From the NCBI RefSeq assembly GCF_051020765.1, contig NW_027469215.1:1-64000 (forward strand): 64,000 nucleotides of DNA, read 5' to 3'. Origin of the DNA: Lasioglossum baleicum. Lineage: Eukaryota > Arthropoda > Insecta > Hymenoptera > Halictidae. How positions within the stretch are numbered: the first letter of the stretch is position 1; each line of letters starts with the position of its first letter. Of this stretch, positions 20,393 through 30,200 are shown piece by piece. The translations under genes and the position numbers were made by a program. The notes beneath the pieces were generated by a model. It saw only the letters and a list, made by a program, of their open reading frames with translations, was not told the DNA's origin and made no database searches.

Positions 20393-20592
20393 GTTAAAAG
20401 TGCGACGGGCAGTGAAGGAAATGCCCTTTCGCCCACGTTACATACTCAAATTGTTTTTCGCGATGTTCGTACTCAGTACAAATTCATCGAGAGTTTTAGT
20501 GAACGTTAAAGTGCGACGGGCGGTTTAGAAAACGCCCCTTCGCCCACGTTATATAGTCGGATTATTTTTCGCGAATTTCATACTTAGAAATT
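20393..20592 (+). promoter_or_regulatory. Duplicated stem-loop leader (candidate packaging/dimer signal)
   Basis: Two copies of about 88 bp (20393-20480, 20505-20592) precede the gag ATG. Each holds GTGCGAC, then GGGCA/TGCCC in copy 1 (20407-20411 with 20422-20426) or GGGCG/CGCCC in copy 2 (20518-20522 with 20533-20537), then TCGCCCAC. The A-U to G-C swap keeps the pairing. Position and duplication suggest RNA packaging; this is inferred. Confidence 0.5.
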
Positions 20593-20608
20593 TTCAAGCG
20601 ACGCAATC

Positions 20609-21916
20609 ATGGAAACGCGTAGCGAGGCTAGAAAGAAGGTTCCTCCTACGGAAGAGGAATTAATTGAATTCCAGAAAGATTTAGCTCGTAGAGAAGCAGC
20701 TCTCATTAATCAAACCGCCGCGTTGACTCAACTCAAATTGCAATACGAAACAGAAACGCGTGAGCAGAGAGTAACGTACGAGGATATACGCCGCGAGATA
20801 GCAGAAATCCGATCGGCCAGAGATTCTCAATCAATTCCAGCTAGCCCAGTCGTTGCGCCCCGCGAACCCATAATGCACGATTCTTCGAATTTCACCGTTA
20901 AACAAGCGGTTGAACTTGTGCCTACCTTTGACGGCACCTCCATAACCGTGCTACAATTCGTTCGCGCGTGCAAGCGAGCCTTGGAAGCTGTTCCAGCCAC
21001 AGCTGAGCGTACCCTCACTAGATTAGTATGCAATAAGCTTAGAGGACAGGCATACGCCGCGATTGAAGACGTAAATATTAACACAATCTCTGAATTGTGC
21101 AACCGCCTGAAAGATGTACTAGGCCCATATAAATTCATCGATCAGTATCGCGGAGAATTAGCTTCGATACACCAGGGACAGTCCGAGCACGTGTTGAATT
21201 ATATTACGCGAGTAAAGGACCTTAGAACGGCGATCATAGATTCAGGCCGCGGGGTCCCCAATCTAGACGAGATTGACAAATTCACAATTGATTGTTTCAT
21301 GCGTGGTCTTATCCCAGCGCTTCGAGCCGAGGTCAGGCTCTGTGCGTCACTCGAATTACAGAAAATATTCGATGAAGCAGTAACCGCGTACAAACAGTAC
21401 GAGCTTGACCGTGTTCGTTATCGTGACGACGGACGCCGCGTTGCATTCTCCGACTCTCGTAATCGCACACCAGAGCGATCAAGCAACTCTTATTATGATA
21501 GGAATGCGCCTGAGCAGCGCAACAGATCTTCGGAAAGGAAAGATCAACGACCTTCCTTTTCACCTCGTGAATCCTGGCGAGACAGGAAATCCGATAACAG
21601 AGACGCGTATCGCTCTCCCCCTCCGCGACGTCACGAACCGTCGCAATCAAATCAGCGCGAAACGTATAAACGCGAAGATCGCGCTTCCCAGTCCCCAGGT
21701 CGCGATCGCTTTCCTACGGAGAATCAAAAGTATTGTAAATATTGTAAGCGCACGGGACATGACATACACGAATGTCGCCGCCGCGAATATTACAGTAGAA
21801 ATGAGTCGGGAAACGAATCAAGCCTCCCGACAAACGCGACCAAAGGACGGGAGGCATCCCAAGAGAATCGCCAAAAGGCAACACAGCTGGCCGTCATCAG
21901 CGACGACCAGCAGTAG
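20609..21916 (+). CDS. gag: Gag polyprotein (E2)
   Basis: 435 residues. Residues about 1-75 form a charged helical region (EEELIEFQKDLARRE). The capsid-like domain covers about 95-290 (LVPTFDGTSITVLQF, LGPYKFIDQYRG, DCFMRGLIPALRAEV). A basic Arg/Ser-rich tail follows, with a CCHC knuckle CKYCKRTGHDIHEC near 372-385. Translation starts at the first ATG after the duplicated leader. It forms the particle and binds genomic RNA. The stop is at 21914; protease follows by -1 frameshift. Variant positions SDNRDAY / ENQK / SRN distinguish it from the other copies. Confidence 0.95.
   Translation: METRSEARKKVPPTEEELIEFQKDLARREAALINQTAALTQLKLQYETETREQRVTYEDIRREIAEIRSARDSQSIPASPVVAPREPIMHDSSNFTVKQAVELVPTFDGTSITVLQFVRACKRALEAVPATAERTLTRLVCNKLRGQAYAAIEDVNINTISELCNRLKDVLGPYKFIDQYRGELASIHQGQSEHVLNYITRVKDLRTAIIDSGRGVPNLDEIDKFTIDCFMRGLIPALRAEVRLCASLELQKIFDEAVTAYKQYELDRVRYRDDGRRVAFSDSRNRTPERSSNSYYDRNAPEQRNRSSERKDQRPSFSPRESWRDRKSDNRDAYRSPPPRRHEPSQSNQRETYKREDRASQSPGRDRFPTENQKYCKYCKRTGHDIHECRRREYYSRNESGNESSLPTNATKGREASQENRQKATQLAVISDDQQ
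21808..21855 (+). promoter_or_regulatory. -1 ribosomal frameshift signal (E2)
   Basis: GGGAAAC at 21808-21814 in phase G-GGA-AAC, a 7-nt spacer, then an 8-bp GC stem: GCCTCCCG (21822-21829) with CGGGAGGC (21848-21855). The -1 frame opens just upstream (stop at 21802-21804), so the shift site sits at the start of the usable overlap. Matching positions: E4 40068-40115, E3 47525-47572, E1 51478-51525, E5 56319-56366. Confidence 0.9.
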
Positions 21917-24900
21917 ATGAAATTCGAGTAGATAGGAGAGATAACCCGGACGGTCAGCAGAATGAACGACCATCCGCGAAATTAGTCTCGGCAATAAATC
22001 TCGCGCCGGACTCCCCTATCCCTCGAATAAAAGCAAAATCGTCACTCTTCTCAAAAGAGTGTGAGTTCCTCTTGGACACCGGGTCCGAGGTCAACTTAAT
22101 CCGAGCGTCTGGTATCAAATCTGACGTTCATCTAAAAACTGACAGCGTCATACACGTCCATGGCGTGACAGAAGGAGAAATTGCGACCCTCGGTTATATC
22201 AATGCGGAGCTAGCAGATTCCATTAAAGTCACGCTACACGTTCTGCCTGACAGTTTTCCAATTAATATAGATGGTATCTTAGGCTCCCCCTTCTTCAGAG
22301 AGGGAGCAGAGATATCATTTGCGAAGGAATGCGTAGAGTATAAAACCCTACGTATTCCCTTTTCGAATCCTCGGGAATATTCCATCGAAAGCCGTACCGC
22401 CGCCTGCATAGCCGTCAACGTAAAGGGCCCAAGCGAAGGGTATGTGCGAAAAGTAGATGTAAAACCCGATGTGTTCTTAGGTGATTGTTTAGTCACCAAC
22501 CGTAACGGAAAGGCATACCTGCGATGCTTTAACGCATCGTCCGAAGTGGCGTCCTTCTCCCTGCCTACGTTGGAGGTGGAAGAGATCGAGGTTCCCTTTT
22601 CGAATATTCAAGCCGAAGTCAATTCGGACTTATTCAATGCTCGTGCGTGCCGCGCGCACGAGACGATCGTTAACGATCAACTCGCGTCTTCTATTAATTC
22701 CGGTAACCATTCCGACGATTCCGGTAGCCATCCCGATTCTTTAAATAATTCCGGTAACCATCCCGACGATTCCGGTAGCCATCCCGATTCTTTAAATAAT
22801 TCCGGTAACCATCCCGACGATTCCGGTAGCCATCCCGATACTTTAAATAATTCCGGTAACCATCCCGACGATTCCGGTAGCCATCCCGATTCTTTAAACA
22901 ATTCCGGTAACCATCCCGACGATTCCGGTAGCCATCCCGATACTTTAAAGAATTCCGGTAACCATCCCGACGATTTATATTCAAAGTCCTGTGTGGAAAG
23001 AAACATCAACGCCTTCGCCTCAGATGAACTTTTAGAATGTTCATATGAGAACAATTTAGAAAACATTTCTATTCCTAAAGTTAAATCAAAAGGAGTTTAT
23101 GTTTTGCCACAAACTCCTATCTTCAAATCCTCGCCGGAACAAGACCTCTTGCAGCTTCAACGATCAGGTATCCGTGCGACCGAAAACAAAGTCCATGCGT
23201 CTGGCAAATACAATTCCGCGAGATTCGCGTCAGCAAGAAAAAGAAATAAAGCCGATACATTATACTCGCCCGAGACAACTAAGTCTGATTATAAGCTTTC
23301 GTTATGTATCTTGCGAAACGAATTCAATCTTCCTAGCGTTAACAGAGTCTCCAATATCGTTACGCCAACGATAAACTATCGCAGCGACCCAAGAGCGAAA
23401 TTTAAAACCTCTGGTCAGCATCACCCCACTCCACAGCAGGAAGACGATATCCCTGCGACGCAACGAGATCTTCAAGGAGAAACCGTCATCCCTGAAGATC
23501 ATCAGTTTCTCGACAACGCTATAACAGCAACCATGCAGCCGATACAAGCAGCTATCTTGCTCTCTATTGCCACGCAAGCCTCAACACTCATTGGATATGA
23601 CTGTGGAGGTTCAACCTTGAATATTACCACGTATTCAACTATTGACACTCTTAACTGCGAGCCAGAAGACATCGCACCAGCTGAAAATTTAGAAAGAATT
23701 CAGCTCCTGCAGCTAGCTGAATTCTCGCAAGCTCGTGTTTTGCAATGCCATATCGGAATAGACAGAACCATATACTATTGTGGCATGCATTCACATAATT
23801 CGGTAGTATCCAATGGTCGACAAGACTATATATTACCGATCTCCAGCGAAACCTGTTCGAGCCTACACACGACGGGGACAATATTCATCACCCCAGCCGC
23901 TCAGATCACAGGTATTCAGCCGAACTCGACCTCCTCTCACGGCCTCACGTTAGCAGGAGTTATTCAGAACGATGGTAGCTGCGCTGGAACCACGTATAGT
24001 GATCCGTTTGGGACTTGGACCGATGTCGTGGTACAAGCTTTAGTCCGAATCACGATCCGCGACTACATCGCTCCAATCAGATTGTCAACCGGACAGATTC
24101 ATCTACAAACTGGGCAAACCTGCCCCCTTCAAAAAGGAAGCTGCTTAGACGCACAAGATGGCCATACGTTCTGGGAAACCACGCCGACGGACTCGTGCAA
24201 ATTCAATAATTATGATGTCTTGTACGAAGGGATAGCCACTAAACTATCCTCCAAGGTGAATCCTTCTCCAACCCTGTATACCGTAGCATCGCAGGACACG
24301 ACTTTTGCACTCACGGAGACAGGCAGATCGTCAGTTTGCGGATATGTCATAATCCGTACGGAACACCCCAAGCTGTTCATTCTGGAAGTTGGAAGTTCAG
24401 GAAAATTCAAGGAGAAAACACACACCTTGGTCAACAATCTGGACATCTTCACGTATGTCAACAGCAAATTTGTCTACGTGGAGAAGCACCTCCGGAAACA
24501 ATTTTCTCAACTCTACAAAGATGTAATCCGTCAGAAGTGTGAGCTAGAGCGTCAGATTCTCCAGAACGCCCTCACATTATTACATTCAGCACCCGAAGAA
24601 GTTGCCACTGCCATCATGAAGGATGTCGGATTTATCGCAGTTCCAGCAGGAGAGGTAGTGCACATAATAAAGTGCATACCAGTCACGGTCCAAGTGAGGA
24701 AAACCGAACGGTGTTATGATGAGCTACCCATCACATATCGGAACACATCAAAATTCCTGAAGCCAAGGGACCACATCATTTCAAATACGGGGACAGAAAA
24801 GCCATGCAATGAGCTACTTCCCCCATATTATAGACTGCACGGAACATGGTATCGCCTAACACCGTCATTGATGGAGGCCATCACTCCTTCGGAGCTTCAC

Positions 24901-25560
24901 CCCCTCGCCAAGTCAACCTGGAAATACATAGATCCGAAGAACTTGGCAACGGGAGGCATTTATTCACAAGACGACCTGGACAAACTACAGGATCATATAA
25001 TGTTTCCTGTAGAGAAGGTAGCAGTCATAAATTCAATCGCACAGGGTGCGACGGGAAGACAGTTTGCAGCAGGAAACATCAACATGTTCAACCTGCTCGA
25101 TGAAAACTCCCTACAGCAGATAGCGGAGTCTACAGCACAGAAATTATGGTCCGGATTCACTACATTCGGATCAATAAGTGCTGGAATAATCGGAGTGTAT
25201 GTAGCGATCCGCACGATCAAAACAATCATCAGTACGATCGTTAACGGCATCGCATTACACTCACTATACGGCTGGAGCCTGCATCTCGTTGTCGCCATCT
25301 GGAGTTCACTGACCCGGTTCTTTATATTCATGAAGCAGAGGGACAACAAGACTTCAGCGGCCATCGAGGACAAAGATAGTGATAGTGCCAGTGTCGGAGA
25401 ATTCCGAACCCGTCCTCCCTTGACGAAACGAACGTTAATTTGCGATTCCCTTGACCCAGCGTTGCGAGACAGGGATGACATTTCAGTGCATCCTGTCTAC
25501 CGCCACCCAGAGGCAGAGATTCCACTGCGTGAAATCTCTTCTCTAAGGGGGGAGGTGTGA
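21814..25560 (+). CDS. env: Protease-spacer-envelope fusion polyprotein (E2)
   Basis: One ORF, -1 to gag, open from 21805 to a TGA that lies inside the 3' LTR. Order: protease (LLDTGSEVNLIRAS near 22072; ILGSPFF), PR-linker (PDVFLGDCLVTN), HPD minisatellite, a spacer of about 170 residues (SPEQDLLQLQRSGIRA, FASARKRNK), then an envelope glycoprotein from an internal Met at 23533. The envelope has a hydrophobic signal-like start, YDCGGSTLNITT soon after, many Cys, a CGYVIIRTEHPKLFI motif near 24340-24380, and hydrophobic segments at about 25150-25340 before a short charged tail. YDC...NIT and TEHPKL recall glycoproteins of chuvirus-like (Monjiviricetes) origin found in insect retroelements; I hold this at moderate confidence. 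RT and integrase are absent. Confidence 0.85.
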   Translation, partial: RIKPPDKRDQRTGGIPRESPKGNTAGRHQRRPAVDEIRVDRRDNPDGQQNERPSAKLVSAINLAPDSPIPRIKAKSSLFSKECEFLLDTGSEVNLIRASGIKSDVHLKTDSVIHVHGVTEGEIATLGYINAELADSIKVTLHVLPDSFPINIDGILGSPFFREGAEISFAKECVEYKTLRIPFSNPREYSIESRTAACIAVNVKGPSEGYVRKVDVKPDVFLGDCLVTNRNGKAYLRCFNASSEVASFSLPTLEVEEIEVPFSNIQAEVNSDLFNARACRAHETIVNDQLASSINSGNHSDDSGSHPDSLNNSGNHPDDSGSHPDSLNNSGNHPDDSGSHPDTLNNSGNHPDDSGSHPDSLNNSGNHPDDSGSHPDTLKNSGNHPDDLYSKSCVERNINAFASDELLECSYENNLENISIPKVKSKGVYVLPQTPIFKSSPEQDLLQLQRSGIRATENKVHASGKYNSARFASARKRNKADTLYSPETTKSDYKLSLCILRNEFNLPSVNRVSNIVTPTINYRSDPRAKFKTSGQHHPTPQQEDDIPATQRDLQGETVIPEDHQFLDNAITATMQPIQAAILLSIATQASTLIGYDCGGSTLNITTYSTIDTLNCEPEDIAPAENLERIQLLQLAEFSQARVLQCHIGIDRTIYYCGMHSHNSVVSNGRQDYILPISSETCSSLHTTGTIFITPAAQITGIQPNSTSSHGLTLAGVIQNDGSCAGTTYSDPFGTWTDVVVQALVRITIRDYIAPIRLSTGQIHLQTGQTCPLQKGSCLDAQDGHTFWETTPTDSCKFNNYDVLYEGIATKLSSKVNPSPTLYTVASQDTTFALTETGRSSVCGYVIIRTEHPKLFILEVGSSGKFKEKTHTLVNNLDIFTYVNSKFVYVEKHLRKQFSQLYKDVIRQKCELERQILQNALTLLHSAPEEVATAIMKDVGFIAVPAGEVVHIIKCIPVTVQVRKTERCYDELPITYRNTSKFLKPRDHIISNTGTEKPCNELLPPYYRLHGTWYRLTPSLMEAITPSELHPLAKSTWKYIDPKNLATGGIYSQDDLDKLQDHIMFPVEKVAVINSIAQGATGRQFAAGNINMFNLLDENSLQQIAESTAQKLWSGFTTFGSISAGIIGVYVAIRTIKTIISTIVNGIALHSLYGWSLHLVVAIWSSLTRFFIFMKQRDNKTSAAIEDKDSDSASVGEFRTRPPLTKRTLICDSLDPALRDRDDISVHPVYRHPEAEIPLREISSLRGEV
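22696..22970 (+). repeat. Coding minisatellite, 51-bp units (E2)
   Basis: About five 17-residue units (SGNHPDDSGSHPDSLNN and variants) plus a partial. Copy numbers elsewhere: E1 five, E4 four, E3 four, E5 three and a half. The unit length keeps the frame. Confidence 0.92.
25545..25555 (+). promoter_or_regulatory. Polypurine tract (E2)
   Basis: AAGGGGGGAGG directly before the 3' LTR TG. It primes plus-strand synthesis. It overlaps the last codons of the envelope ORF. Confidence 0.85.
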
Positions 25561-27272
25561 CGTCGGTCGCACCTCCGACGTTAGCTTTAAGACTACATGT
25601 AAAATTAGATACATAAGAGCGAGCGTTCCCCTTTAAAGATTCCAAAACTCCTAAAAATCCTTCATAACAATGAATCCTTAACACCACGTACATCTGATCG
25701 AAATCCATAAACATAACCTAAAATACAAAATCTGTCAAATTCCTAAAATAGCCAAAAATGGCCCAAACTCGAAGATTGAAATATCATTGGACTCGTGAGC
25801 GAAAATCATGAAACTAACCTAAAAATTTGTAGGTTATGTTCTCAATTCGCGTTTGTTTAGACTTTACCAAAATTTCGATTTTTGGTAATTTTCAAAAGTA
25901 CTTAGAATATTTTCAAACATATGATCGGTCGACAAATGATGTCAACTAATCATATGACATATAAAATTTACATCGAAACGCCTTGCAAAAGCAAGCGCTC
26001 GAAAATATTCTAAGTCCCAATTTATTTAAATAAATAAATAGGTACGCCAATGGTTACCACTTAATTTTCGAGTCCTGCACCACTGGGAACGAAAACTGCT
26101 GACTCTAGTGCGGCGGCCATCGCGCTGTTTACGACGAAGACCGGCACAAAGAGGACACGGTCCCCTTTTGCGAAGTCAGCATTTTTCGGACGAACGTTAT
26201 TCGTCGACGAACGTTCGATTCTCCACAGTCCTCTCCGGGGACCCGAGTGGGTCAGTCGAGTTTTCGTCAATCTTCCAAGTCCAGACTATTTAGACATAGT
26301 CTTTCCAAATCCAGATTGTTTAGACACAATCTTTCCAAATCCATACTGTTTAGACACAGTCCCTAATACCATTCAGTAATATCGTATTCTTATTCGTTTA
26401 ATTCAAATATTACTTCGTTTATTCAATTAAACATTTTTATTGCGTCTCATATTTCGTACTTAGTACGTATTTCGATTTCGTTAATAATAAGCATCTTTAC
26501 CTTTGTATTCTTTTACGTTTATAATATACTTTGTTTTACCAGAGTCAATCTAAATCCCAATTATTATTTCCTTGCTCCTAACTTCGTAGTTTGAAGTGAC
26601 ACGTTGTTAGTTAGAGATAGAGTTCTCACTGGAAAGTTCGCGAATAGTATTCCTTATTCAATTTCCTGTTACGTGTTCGCGTACGTGCGTGATAGTGATA
26701 GACTTGCTCGCATAGCAAGCTCCGCAGCATCCACGTCCGTTTTCTTGATTCAAAATATCGTCAATCACGCGGACGATATTCGTGAGTTAGATTCACGGTA
26801 TCGTACAGCGTCCACGCCCGTTTCCTCAACGAGCGCATCCGTCTACAATACCGTAGCAGCCAGCTGTCAATCATTGGAGGTCGTTCCTGTCAAATATTGA
26901 CGTGACAGAGTTTGGCGCAGTCGTCAATCCTTGAAGGTCGTTTCCAGCCATTTGGATTAACGCCTGTCAAGCAGAGCGGACCGAATTCAAGGTCATCAGC
27001 GCAACCGTAGCCGTTCATCCGTTGCGAATTCATTTCTCGTGTCAATCGACAAACAAGCGAAGCGTAAAAGTAAGTGGAACATATTATCGCGTATGTTTCA
27101 GGGTCGCGTGCATCTTTCATCTGTGTAAGACTGCATGCAGGTGTCGGCATCGGGTCCTAGTCTGTTGATAAAAAGACCAACACTTTCATTAAATGTCAGT
27201 CAGTGGAAGAGTAGAGTAGCCGGGCCGCGGTATTCTCTTCTCTTGCTCTTATAGCCCCGCCAGGACGTGACA
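25556..27272 (+). repeat. E2 3' LTR (1717 bp)
   Basis: Same length and same private variants as the 5' LTR (single hairpin unit, GCGTCTCATATTTCG, CACTTTCATTAAATG). This points to a young insertion. Confidence 0.93.
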
Positions 27273-27276
27273 ATAG

Positions 27277-30200
27277 CTATGGGATCCGCAATGTGACTCG
27301 GAGCTTGATCGGATGAGGAGTGAAGAGTCTCGTAAGCTGACTCCTCTGGTTGGACCCTTGGCTCGCTATCGTCTTTCTTAGAAGGATCAGAGATTAAGTT
27401 TGCAGTTACAATATTTCGCTGACGCGTGTCCTGTCTCGGGCTACCTGGAAGACGTTTAATCTTATTTGCATGGACAATTTTGAAATGGTTTCCTATTCGT
27501 AATTTGACATTGTTCGTATCAAGCATTTCTATTATCTCATGCGGTCCAGTATATTGCGCGTCGAATTTTCCTTTACGAGGTTCTTTTAACAAGTATACCT
27601 GTTCGCCTACCGTGAACTGCACGGGGTTAATCTTCCTATCATAATAAGTCTTTGATTTCTGCTTTGCCGCTACTAAATTATCGCGCGCGCGGGATTGTGT
27701 CTCGCTTATCTTTCTTTGTAGGTCAAAGAGGTAACCTGCGTAGGACTCGTTCTCTACTGCGTAGAGATGGGAATCAGAGGAAGGAACACGGGCCAGGGAA
27801 CCAAATACCAACTCGTGTGGGGTGAAGTCTGTTCCCTCGTGTACGCTGGTATTGTAGCTAAACATTGCCAAGTTTATCCATTTATCCCAGTTATTTTTGT
27901 TGACGTACTGCTTCAAATATTCCGTCAGTACATGATGCGATCTCTCAATGGATCCGTTGCTTTGTGGATGGAAAGCAGTGGTTTGGAGGCGTGTAATCCT
28001 GAATCTTTTTGCGATAGCCTTCATAAGGGAGCTTGTGAAGTTAGTCCCTTGATCCGTTAATATTGCCTTAGGCGTTCCAAAGCGACATATCAGGTGGTCG
28101 ATGAAGGCGTTTGCTGTACTGACGGAGTCGGTAGATTTGAGCGGCACTGCGACGGAGTATTTTGTAAGAAGGTCTTGCATCGTCATTACATACGTGTTGC
28201 CATCTTCGGTAGTGGGTAATGGTCCCACGATGTCTAGCGAGACCTTATCAAACGCCCTGCCGGGCGTATCCGTTAACTTCATTGGTAGGCGAGTTTTTAC
28301 TCTTGTTAACTTGTTACGCTGGCAACTCAGGCAATTGTTAACGTAGTTGGTTACGTCCTTTTTGAGGCTGTTCCACCAGTATTTTTCTCTTATCCTTTTG
28401 TATGTCTTGGTTATGCCTTTATGGCCGGCATACGCTGATACATGGTTCTCCGTGATGATCTCCATCCTTCTATCCTCAGCGGGGATTTGGACCTCGTTCG
28501 AACAGAGAAATATTTGGACTGGTGTGTCCTCGAATGTTTCTGTGAGTAGATTGATCACGTATTCTCTCGACAAATGGTCGAGGAATGTTTTAGAGATTGA
28601 AAAGGATTCCAACGCGAGCTCGTTGACAACGTCGATCAACGTTCTAAGACATTCTTTGAGGTCGTCTGCAGATACCTCATGAAGCGGCGATTGTTTAATC
28701 GGTATCTGGATTAACTTGTATTTACCGTGATCTGTTACCCTAGCTCTATGTAGGAGTAAGTCTTGGGATTTGGCCAGTTTGCCTTGTCTATAGAGATCTA
28801 CGGCCCCGAGATCGATGGGCCGTCCGTCCATCGTTATGAAGCAAACTAAATTGTCGTTTCTCATTATTAATCGGTCTCTTGTATGAATTATTCTTCTTCT
28901 ACGTGGTGTAGGATTGCTTTCTTCTTCTTCTTCTTCTTCTTCTTCTTCTTCTTCTTCTGAGGGAATACTCTCTTCTCGCTCATCGAAGACATCTGGTCCG
29001 GTCAAGGAAGGCGGAAATATAGGAGAAAAGGAAAGAGTTTCTTCGACTCTCAGATCCCGTAGTAATCCTTGATCGGCGATTGAAATAAGAGGCGGGGATG
29101 CTGCGCGGGGGTCATCAGAATGCGATGGCGTACCCATCGATGGTCCCGGTGACGAGGCTGCCGATGATCTTCTCCTTTTTGGGGGCATTGACTTCGGTGG
29201 AGGCATGAGAATTGAATCGTCTCTATCTTTCTTCCTGCGGCGTGCGTCGAAAAGAGGAGTCCCCGGGCTTGACAATGGCGTCCTAGGCGGAGTCGTTTCC
29301 TCTGAATCGGTCCATGAGATGGGCAATGCCACCGGATTCCGGGATAGGGCATCCGCATTAGAGTTGGCTCTGCCAGGTTTGTAGATAACCTGGTATTCGA
29401 ACTCTGCCAATTTTAATCTCCACCGGAGGAGCCGGGATGTGGGATCCTTTACGGATGTCATCCACACCAGCGGTCTGTGATCGGTGATGAGTAAGAATTT
29501 CCTGCCGTAAATGTACGGGCGGAAATATTGGACGGCGAATATTATGGCTAAACACTCCTTTTCTATTGTGGAGTAGTTTAGTTCAGCGCCGTGAAGGATA
29601 CGTGACGCGTACGCGATAGGGCGATCCTTTCCCACGTCGCCTTGGCTTAGGACAGCGCCGATCGCGTACCCTGAGGCGTCGCAAGTTACGTTGAATGGTT
29701 TCCCAAAATCTGGGTACTGGAGGACAGGCTCCGTACACAATGCCTGTCGTAAAGTCTCGAAGGCTTCCTCCTGCTTTGACCCCCACACGAATTTCGTGTC
29801 CTTGGTAAGGAGTTGGGTGAGGGGTTTGGAAATATGAGCGAATCTATCTATGAATCTGCGGTAATAGCCCGCTAGACCTAAAAATTCGCGGACGTTCTTT
29901 GCGTTTTTCGGTCGAGGATAATTTTGGACCGCGTTAATTTTTTTAGGGCATGGCCGTACGCCATCCTCGCTAATCTGGTGTCCTAGGTAAGCTACCTCTC
30001 TGTGCAAAAACCCGCATTTAGACGGTTGTAATTTCAAATTGGCGGCTCTCAATCGGCGAGCCAATTTATCAAATTTCGCTTTGTGTTCTTCTAGGGAACG
30101 CGCGTATATGACTATATCGTCAAGATAAACGAAGAGTTCGTTACCCTGGAGACCGGTTAGGATCGTATCCATTAGTCGCTGGAACGTAGCCGGCGCATTA

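Larger units (their letters stand above)
18406..27272 (+). mobile_element. E2: family A envelope-form element (8867 bp, TSD ATAG)
   Basis: Complete plus-strand element: LTRs 18406-20122 and 25556-27272 (both 1717 bp, no differences seen), two primer-binding sites, leader, gag, frameshift signal, PR-spacer-envelope, polypurine tract. It lacks RT, RNase H and integrase. ATAG flanks both ends (18402-18405, 27273-27276). The uninterrupted site is present in E4 (35429-35450), so the boundaries are exact. Its LTR is 80 bp shorter than the others because it holds one hairpin unit instead of two. Confidence 0.95.

Noticed and set aside
21405..21920. 171-codon ORF overlapping the 3' half of gag (also in E1, E3, E4, E5)
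   Set aside because: It lies in the third frame under the Arg/Ser-rich gag tail. Its composition mirrors gag, and the frameshift product uses the other frame.
22696..22970. CRISPR-like array of short repeats
   Set aside because: The repeats are contiguous coding minisatellites without unique spacers, in a eukaryotic retroelement.
23410..23533. Reading the envelope form as a reverse-transcribed spliced env mRNA
   Set aside because: I looked for donor/acceptor signatures at the junctions and found none shared by all forms. The spacer between protease and envelope has no match in the pol form, so simple splicing of an E4-like RNA does not produce it.
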